Shown here one piece after another: positions 59,424-64,000 of a DNA stretch of 64,000 nt. The notes beneath the pieces were generated by a model that did no database searches, was not told the origin of the DNA, and was given only the letters and a program-made list of their open reading frames with translations. Position 1 is the stretch's first letter. Each line of letters begins with the position of its first letter. The stretch is from an uncultured Oscillospiraceae bacterium (GTDB lineage Bacteria; Bacillota; Clostridia; Oscillospirales; Oscillospiraceae): contig CAKUHB010000011.1 of the NCBI GenBank assembly GCA_934655875.1, forward strand, positions 1 to 64,000, written 5' to 3'. A program made the position numbers and the translations under genes.

Positions 59424-59802
59424 TATTTAATCCGACACTAAAAGCCGTTTTTGACACCCTCCTCTGCAATTTTTTTAATTCAGGGGAGAAGATATTTTAC
59501 GTCCATCAATAACCCTCCTTATTTGATCCGACAGAATTTTGCGTTTTGAGCGGTGTCCCTCGAAAAAGTCCCCTCACTGCATAGGCCACGGGAAAGCAAT
59601 TTTTAGAAGCCCTTTCGAGAAAATTCACAGATCATTTACATTTCCGCGCCTGCGCTGCCTGTTCGCGTTCCTCCAAAAAAGTCCCCTCATGTGGTAGGCA
59701 GCGAGAATGCACTTTTTATACCCCTTTTCGCAAATGTTCACAAAATATTTACTTCTAACTCACTTGAGGCTTTCTCAAAAAGTCCTTCTATTTAATCCGA
59801 CA
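59424..59802. repeat. Iteron-like repeat field of the integrative element
   Basis: The 59277-60002 stretch is AT-richer than the rest and holds no gene. It contains TATTT(A/G)ATCCGACA three times (59424, 59520, 59789), the later two followed by GAA(T/A)(T/A)(T/T)nGC(G/A)TTTTGA. AAAAAGTCC occurs three times (59563, 59676 and near 59777), twice extended to CCCTCA and a nearby TAGGC. Two TTCACA-n5-7-ATTTAC copies are near 59627 and 59738. The units recur in the same order, which argues for duplication of a functional block such as an origin or a regulator-binding site. Confidence 0.75.
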
Positions 59803-59890
59803 GAAAATCGCATTTTGAACAGCCTGTTTTGAAGAAATTTTTCGGAAACGCAAAATGACCACCTCCCGGCTTTGGCGACGGTCATATAAG

Positions 59891-59926
59891 AAACCGGCAA
59901 CAGGAAACACATTCCTGCTGCCGGTT
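59891..59926 (-). terminator. Terminator of the glycan-degradation gene cluster
   Basis: A near-perfect 15-bp stem (AAACCGGCAACAGGA against TCCTGCTGCCGGTTT, one mismatch) about 75 nt after the GDSL gene; T-residues flank it on both sides. Confidence 0.8.
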
Positions 59927-60002
59927 TCAATTTAATATTTCGTTTTCCGCTCTGATCGTATCGTGACAGAGACATCTTGTGCCTGTGCTTTACTTTCGTG
60001 TC

Positions 60003-60626
60003 TTAAAGCAGCTGCGCAATCGCTTTCGCATAAGCCTCTGCCAGCCAGTGCGCGCCGGTTTCGTTCAGATGCACACCGTCGGCTGTAAATGTGTCGCTGC
60101 CGCGTGCGGCAGCGGTCTGCTGTGCAAGCTCATGCGCCGGGAGAAACACGTCGGCATATTCCTTGGCCAGCGCACGGACGCATGCCTGCTTCGGTGCAAG
60201 ATCTTCCGCAAAATACGTTTTATCGGGAACCGGAAAAAGATACTGCTCAATCACCATGAGCTTTGCGTTTGTCTCGTTACGGATGCGCTCCAGGATCTGA
60301 CGGTAACGCGCTTCAAACACAGAAATCGGCATCCAGTCTCGTGCGTCCGCGTGGTGCCATGTGTCATTGATGCCGATCAGCAGTGACACCACATCCGGCT
60401 GCAATGCGACCAGATCCGTCTCGATTCTGGCGAGCAAATTCTGCGTTTCATCGCAACCGATGCCACGGTTCCAGAAGGTAAAGTCAATGTCCGGGTGCTG
60501 CTCGCGCAGAAGCTGTGCAGCATAATAGGGATACCCAGTTCCAAGATCCAATGGGTCCTCGCGGACGCGGTCAGCATCCGTAATGCTGTCACCTTGAAAC
60601 AGCAGCTTACAGGTTTTCATGTTCAT
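60003..60626 (-). CDS. SGNH/GDSL-family esterase
   Basis: 207 residues, GGGAGG just before the start; a second ATG two codons later is possible. Block I FQGDSITDADR (nucleophile Ser14), block II NRGIGCDE, block III LLIGINDTWHH and block V DGVHLNETG (Asp, His) are all present. No signal peptide, so the enzyme is cytoplasmic and likely removes acetyl or similar groups from imported glycans. It overlaps the GH2 gene by 20 nt, so it is part of the same glycan-degradation operon. Confidence 0.9.
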   Translation of the reverse strand: MNMKTCKLLFQGDSITDADRVREDPLDLGTGYPYYAAQLLREQHPDIDFTFWNRGIGCDETQNLLARIETDLVALQPDVVSLLIGINDTWHHADARDWMPISVFEARYRQILERIRNETNAKLMVIEQYLFPVPDKTYFAEDLAPKQACVRALAKEYADVFLPAHELAQQTAAARGSDTFTADGVHLNETGAHWLAEAYAKAIAQLL

Positions 60627-62358
60627 TTGTCCTCCCGTTCAGAATTGCGCAAATGGTCTCAAGCGGCAGCTTGGGCGTACGGTCATAGGTGAGCAGGCCG
60701 TTCTGCTCTGTCTCCACGTCTGTCAGCTGCGTATAGCAGTATCCATCTACCAGCGGGCAGGCGCGCACCGCGTCAAACAGCTCCTGGAGTTTTTTTGCAA
60801 ACTCAGCGCTGGAGACCGTTTCGCAGTAACCCCACGAGCGCTGCGCTTCCGCGCCCGGCACAAACTTCACGCCGCCAAATTCCGATAGCAGCACCGGCTG
60901 CCCGGCGTACGTATGCCTGCCTACAAACAGTGCACGCTGAGCAGGGCGCAGCGCAAGGATTGCGTCCATGCTGCCAAGATGCGTGCGCAATATCTCGCCG
61001 CGCGGCGAATAGTCGTGAATGGTCAGCAGATCGCCGTTTGTGTGCTCCCAGCCATCGTTGTCAACCACTGGGCGCGTGGCGTCCACAGATTTTGTGATTG
61101 CGACCATTGCCTCGCTGTGCGCCTGCTGGCGCGGATCGGTCTCAATTTCCTGCACGCCCCATGACTCGTTCAGCGGCGTCCAGACGACGATGCAGGGGTG
61201 GTTGTAGTCGCGCCAAAGCACGTCCAGCCATTCGCGGTAGATGCGGTCGGCGTACTGCTCGGAGTAGAGATAGGCGGCGCCGATCTCGCCCCAGACGAGC
61301 AGGCCCATGCGGTCAGCATGATAGAGATAGCGCGGATCCTCCACCTTTTGGTGCTTGCGAACGCCATTGAAGCCCATCGCTTTTGTCAGCTCAATGTCCC
61401 GGATGAACGCCTCGTCCGACGGCGCGGTCAGCAGTGACTCCGGCCAATAGCCCTGATCGAGGACCAGCTTTTGACAATAGGGACGGTTGTTCAGCAGAAA
61501 TTGCCCGTTTTGTATGGACACCTTGCGCATCCCGAAGTAGGACTGTACGGTGTCGACCTCGCGCCCGTGTTCAAGGACGTGGAAAGTTACATCGAACAGG
61601 TTCGGCTGCTCCGGTGTCCAGACGAGGTCCTCCTGATAGTTCCACGCCGAAAGCGCCGACTGGTCGATCTGCCAGTCAAACGCGCCGCGCGCAGACGTGG
61701 GCGCTACACTGACTGTGCCCGCCGGTTTTCCCCGGAACGTGATCCCCACCGTCAGTGTCACGTTCTGCGGCGCGGCATTGAGCACATACGAAAAGCGAAC
61801 GCTTCGATCATCAAACAGCGGCGTGATCCGGCAGGATGCCAGATGCATCGGTGAAACAGCTTCCAGCCAGACGCTCTGCCAGATACCGGTCGTGCGAGTG
61901 TAGAAAATACTCTCGGACTCCGGCTTCCAATACTGCTTGCCGCGCGGCATTTCCAGATCGGCGGGATCATCCCGCGCCTCCAGAACAATGATATTCTCAC
62001 CGGAGGCGTTCAGCGCGCCGGTAATATCGGCAGAGAAGCCACATTGTCCGCCGGTGTGTTCCCGGATAAACCGGTCGTTCACCCATAGGCGGCAAGTGTA
62101 GTCTACCGCACCAAAGTGCAGCAATATCTGTCTGTCATGCATCGGCTCCGGCAGCGAAAAGCTGCGGCGATACCAGACAGCATTGTGAAAACTGGTGTCG
62201 TGGATGCCGGAACGCTTCGTCTCGCACGCAAAGGGGACGAGAATTTTCCGGTCAAAGATTGGTTTGTCAAAGGAAAAATCCCATTCGCCGTTCAGTGGGA
62301 GCCAGTTCTCCCGCTGAAAATCCGGCCGTGGGTATTCAGGTCTTGGAATCTGATTCAT
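60607..62358 (-). CDS. GH2 family glycoside hydrolase
   Basis: 583 residues with GGAAGGCAATCC upstream. A sugar-binding jelly-roll domain (about 15-185; RENWLPLNGEWDFSFD, NAVWYRRSF, HTGGQCGFSADIT), an Ig-like domain (190-290) and a catalytic barrel (295-583) with acid/base Glu398 in WTPLNESWG and nucleophile Glu493 in LLSEFGGVKF. The family includes beta-galactosidases, beta-glucuronidases and beta-mannosidases. I do not see the NxK motif of glucuronidases, so beta-galactosidase or a related activity is more likely. No signal peptide. Confidence 0.9.
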   Translation of the reverse strand: MNQIPRPEYPRPDFQRENWLPLNGEWDFSFDKPIFDRKILVPFACETKRSGIHDTSFHNAVWYRRSFSLPEPMHDRQILLHFGAVDYTCRLWVNDRFIREHTGGQCGFSADITGALNASGENIIVLEARDDPADLEMPRGKQYWKPESESIFYTRTTGIWQSVWLEAVSPMHLASCRITPLFDDRSVRFSYVLNAAPQNVTLTVGITFRGKPAGTVSVAPTSARGAFDWQIDQSALSAWNYQEDLVWTPEQPNLFDVTFHVLEHGREVDTVQSYFGMRKVSIQNGQFLLNNRPYCQKLVLDQGYWPESLLTAPSDEAFIRDIELTKAMGFNGVRKHQKVEDPRYLYHADRMGLLVWGEIGAAYLYSEQYADRIYREWLDVLWRDYNHPCIVVWTPLNESWGVQEIETDPRQQAHSEAMVAITKSVDATRPVVDNDGWEHTNGDLLTIHDYSPRGEILRTHLGSMDAILALRPAQRALFVGRHTYAGQPVLLSEFGGVKFVPGAEAQRSWGYCETVSSAEFAKKLQELFDAVRACPLVDGYCYTQLTDVETEQNGLLTYDRTPKLPLETICAILNGRTNEHENL

Positions 62359-62372
62359 GGATTGCCTTCCTT

Positions 62373-64000
62373 TTATTGCATTGTCATCACAAACGAGGCA
62401 TCGCCTTTTTCTATTGTGGTGGAAATTGGCGAAATTCTCAAGTAACTATCGTAATGACGAATATATTGTCCGGGGAAATTGACGGATTCGAACGAAACGC
62501 CATTCGAGCCGTCCAAAGCACGATGCTGAATCCAAGTAGCGTCCTGCTTGAAAAGATTGCTGCCATCATCCTTTGAAAGAATGATTTTCCCCTCGTAGTG
62601 CCTTAAATAATGCCCCGGTTGATCGACTGACATCAAAGAAATCCCTGTGTCAGCCAGTCCCGGTACGACTTTCCACTGTGACGCAGATAGAAGCATCGTC
62701 GTAGATTTGTTGGCAATTAAAAGTTTGTTCGACGCATCATGATACACATGACAATCCGAGATATTGCTGGAGCGAAGCCGTGCAACTTCGTATACTCGCT
62801 CTACGCGCCATTTTTGCGTCGCACTGGTGTTCCAAGCGGATTGTACCAGATTTGCATGTTCTGCTGTGGATTGATTTTCGGTGTCAAGATACAATCCGCT
62901 ATATGCATTTTGAATCCGGAATGTGCCATTTTCGCACGGAACAAATCGCCACTGCTGCGCCGGCGCACGGTTTACATCCCACTGCACCATACGCGTCCCT
63001 GCGGCCATAGATCCAGAGGGGTTATCAAGCGCAAGGCCACTGTAATTGCAAACCAGATTGAAATATTCGCCGGTCACATTATCCGTATGCCACTGCTGTG
63101 TGCCAAGACCATTCGCCCGCCATAAAATCAATTCGTTTCCCCACTCCATGGAGCCGGCGGCATCGTCGATGCAATAGCCAGTTGCTTCATTTACAAGGCG
63201 ATAATCTGCATTTGACACGATCAGCTGCGAGCTGTACACATATCCAACGCCACAGCGAATCTCGTTGTATTTTCCAAGGTAAGCGTTATTCAGCTCAACC
63301 AACCGATTCCCATCGGCAACGAATGTACCACTCCAAGAGCTTCCATAATCCTCATTCCGAATAGCCGTCAGAGGCGCATCAATCAGCGACCATGTCTTGC
63401 CTGCATCCGTAGAAGTAAAACACTGGCTTGGCGAACAATTATCGTTCATTCCGCGAAGAATGATACGTCCATTTGCGCTCCCATCGTCAATGCAGGCAAT
63501 CATCGGGCATTGATAAGCAGAAAAACCATTGCTTGTTATAACCGAGGTTCCCAAGTCTGCCTTGTCGCCCCAATGAATTCCATCGGATGATGTCCGGCAA
63601 GTAATAATGCCGTTGTTCTTAACTGCAATGTTCTCATAGGCCAAGAAGTACGTCCCATTCGGCAGCTTTGCTACGCGCGGCATTCCCGGCCTCCACATGG
63701 ACGGATCAACACCGCGAACCCACGTTGGATCGCAAGTGCCAACAATCGTTGTATAATTCCCCCATGTACGACCACCATCACTCGACGTTTCAAGTGCCAA
63801 GCACTGATCATATCCCGGCTGTCGCTCATCGGAATAGTAGCACACCAGTTTGCCGTCACTGCTAATGATAAATTCCGGTTCCCAAACGGTTGTGCCGTCT
63901 GCCCCACGCGCAGCCAGATCTCCATGCCGCTGCCAAGTTGCGCCGTTATCTGTGCTGCGCCAAATATGAATACAATACTGCGCATTTTTGTCCCAATCAG
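62373..64000 (-). CDS. BNR/sialidase-like beta-propeller protein with ricin and AbfB-type domains (5' partial)
   Basis: The frame stays open from the stop at 62373 to the right edge, about 541 codons; the start lies outside. The propeller shows Asp-box repeats (STDNGATW near the edge, SSDGGRTW, SSDGIHW, STDAGKTW). A ricin-type beta-trefoil follows with QW repeats (TQQWH, AQQWRF, TQKWRV), and then an AbfB-like arabinose-binding trefoil (HYLRHYEGKIILSKDDG and FPGQYIRHYDSYLR). Such an enzyme may be a sialidase or, because of the AbfB part, an exo-arabinanase of the GH93 type. Secretion cannot be checked. It lies 14 nt before the GH2 gene, in the same operon. Confidence 0.8.
   Translation of the reverse strand, partial: DWDKNAQYCIHIWRSTDNGATWQRHGDLAARGADGTTVWEPEFIISSDGKLVCYYSDERQPGYDQCLALETSSDGGRTWGNYTTIVGTCDPTWVRGVDPSMWRPGMPRVAKLPNGTYFLAYENIAVKNNGIITCRTSSDGIHWGDKADLGTSVITSNGFSAYQCPMIACIDDGSANGRIILRGMNDNCSPSQCFTSTDAGKTWSLIDAPLTAIRNEDYGSSWSGTFVADGNRLVELNNAYLGKYNEIRCGVGYVYSSQLIVSNADYRLVNEATGYCIDDAAGSMEWGNELILWRANGLGTQQWHTDNVTGEYFNLVCNYSGLALDNPSGSMAAGTRMVQWDVNRAPAQQWRFVPCENGTFRIQNAYSGLYLDTENQSTAEHANLVQSAWNTSATQKWRVERVYEVARLRSSNISDCHVYHDASNKLLIANKSTTMLLSASQWKVVPGLADTGISLMSVDQPGHYLRHYEGKIILSKDDGSNLFKQDATWIQHRALDGSNGVSFESVNFPGQYIRHYDSYLRISPISTTIEKGDASFVMTMQ

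Larger units (their letters stand above)
54284..64000. mobile_element. Integrative element at tRNA-Pro (left end; right end outside the window)
   Basis: The tRNA 3' end is followed by a minus-strand tyrosine integrase, an HTH protein, an excisionase, and an iteron-like repeat field, with glycoside hydrolases as cargo. All genes face the tRNA. A second copy of the tRNA 3' sequence was not seen up to 64000, so the other boundary lies farther on, or the element ends within 59.8-60 kb and the last genes are chromosomal. No transfer genes are visible. Confidence 0.55.

Noticed and set aside
59424..59802. Possible CRISPR array
   Set aside because: The repeats are only 9-14 bp, unevenly spaced, of several types, and no cas gene is near.

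Overview
The window looks like a chromosome segment of a GC-rich, low-oxygen gut Firmicute of the class Clostridia, most likely Oscillospiraceae-like. The evidence is the housekeeping gene order cdaA-cdaR-yicC-remA-gmk-rpoZ-priA-def-fmt-rsmB-rlmN-prpC-prkC-rsgA, a Trp-type T-box leader, Vat-like, BlaI/M56 and DUF6110 genes, strong AGGAGG ribosome binding sites and sigma-A promoters spaced 16 to 17 bp. Genus cannot be fixed from the sequence alone.

Layout. 1-2.3 kb: the end of a DUF4367-like protein, then an ECF sigma factor with its membrane anti-sigma partner on the minus strand. 2.4-3.7 kb: a two-gene acetyltransferase operon (GNAT plus Vat-like xenobiotic O-acetyltransferase) behind a promoter and a terminator-like leader hairpin. 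3.8-9.5 kb: two paralogous BlaR1/MecR1-type M56 membrane peptidases around one BlaI repressor, with a palindromic operator but no beta-lactamase. 9.5-12.9 kb: response regulator, bacitracin-type ABC transporter and histidine kinase. 13.0-14.5 kb: RidA plus a D-threonine aldolase/D-serine dehydratase-like enzyme. 14.6-17.1 kb: a membrane protein with a degenerate DnaQ-like exonuclease domain, and an AEC transporter. 17.3-31.7 kb: a 14-gene minus-strand housekeeping superoperon linking c-di-AMP synthesis, translation start and rRNA modification, replication restart and Ser/Thr phospho-signalling. 31.8-34.4 kb: palindromic repeats, a MATE/MerR pair behind a MerR-type 19-bp-spacer promoter, and a YoaK-type protein. 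34.4-38.5 kb: a MarR-controlled heterodimeric ABC exporter. 38.8-45.0 kb: a complete oligopeptide ABC importer. 45.0-47.7 kb: a DUF6110 protein and a P1B-type metal ATPase behind a perfectly duplicated 71-bp promoter/operator block. 47.8-54.0 kb: a Tim44-like protein, a tryptophan-type ABC importer under a T-box, a UPF0340 protein and two tandem ECF S-components.

54.28-64 kb: a tRNA-Pro(CGG) followed directly by a tyrosine integrase, an excisionase, an HTH protein, an iteron-like repeat field and carbohydrate-degrading cargo (GH36 alpha-galactosidase; GDSL esterase; GH2 enzyme; a BNR-propeller/ricin/AbfB-type protein running off the window). This reads as an integrative element. A chimeric junction near 58.2 kb, where the start of a short element gene meets what looks like the last 30 codons of a GH4 glycosidase, suggests that the alpha-galactosidase was captured as a DNA fragment. 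The second end of the element is not in the window.

The most noteworthy points are the 71-bp tandem regulatory duplication before the metal ATPase, the internally deleted half-size MATE transporter, the catalytically dead exonuclease-like membrane protein, the cargo-capture scar and the repeat field of the integrative element. No CRISPR array, rRNA gene or transposase was seen.
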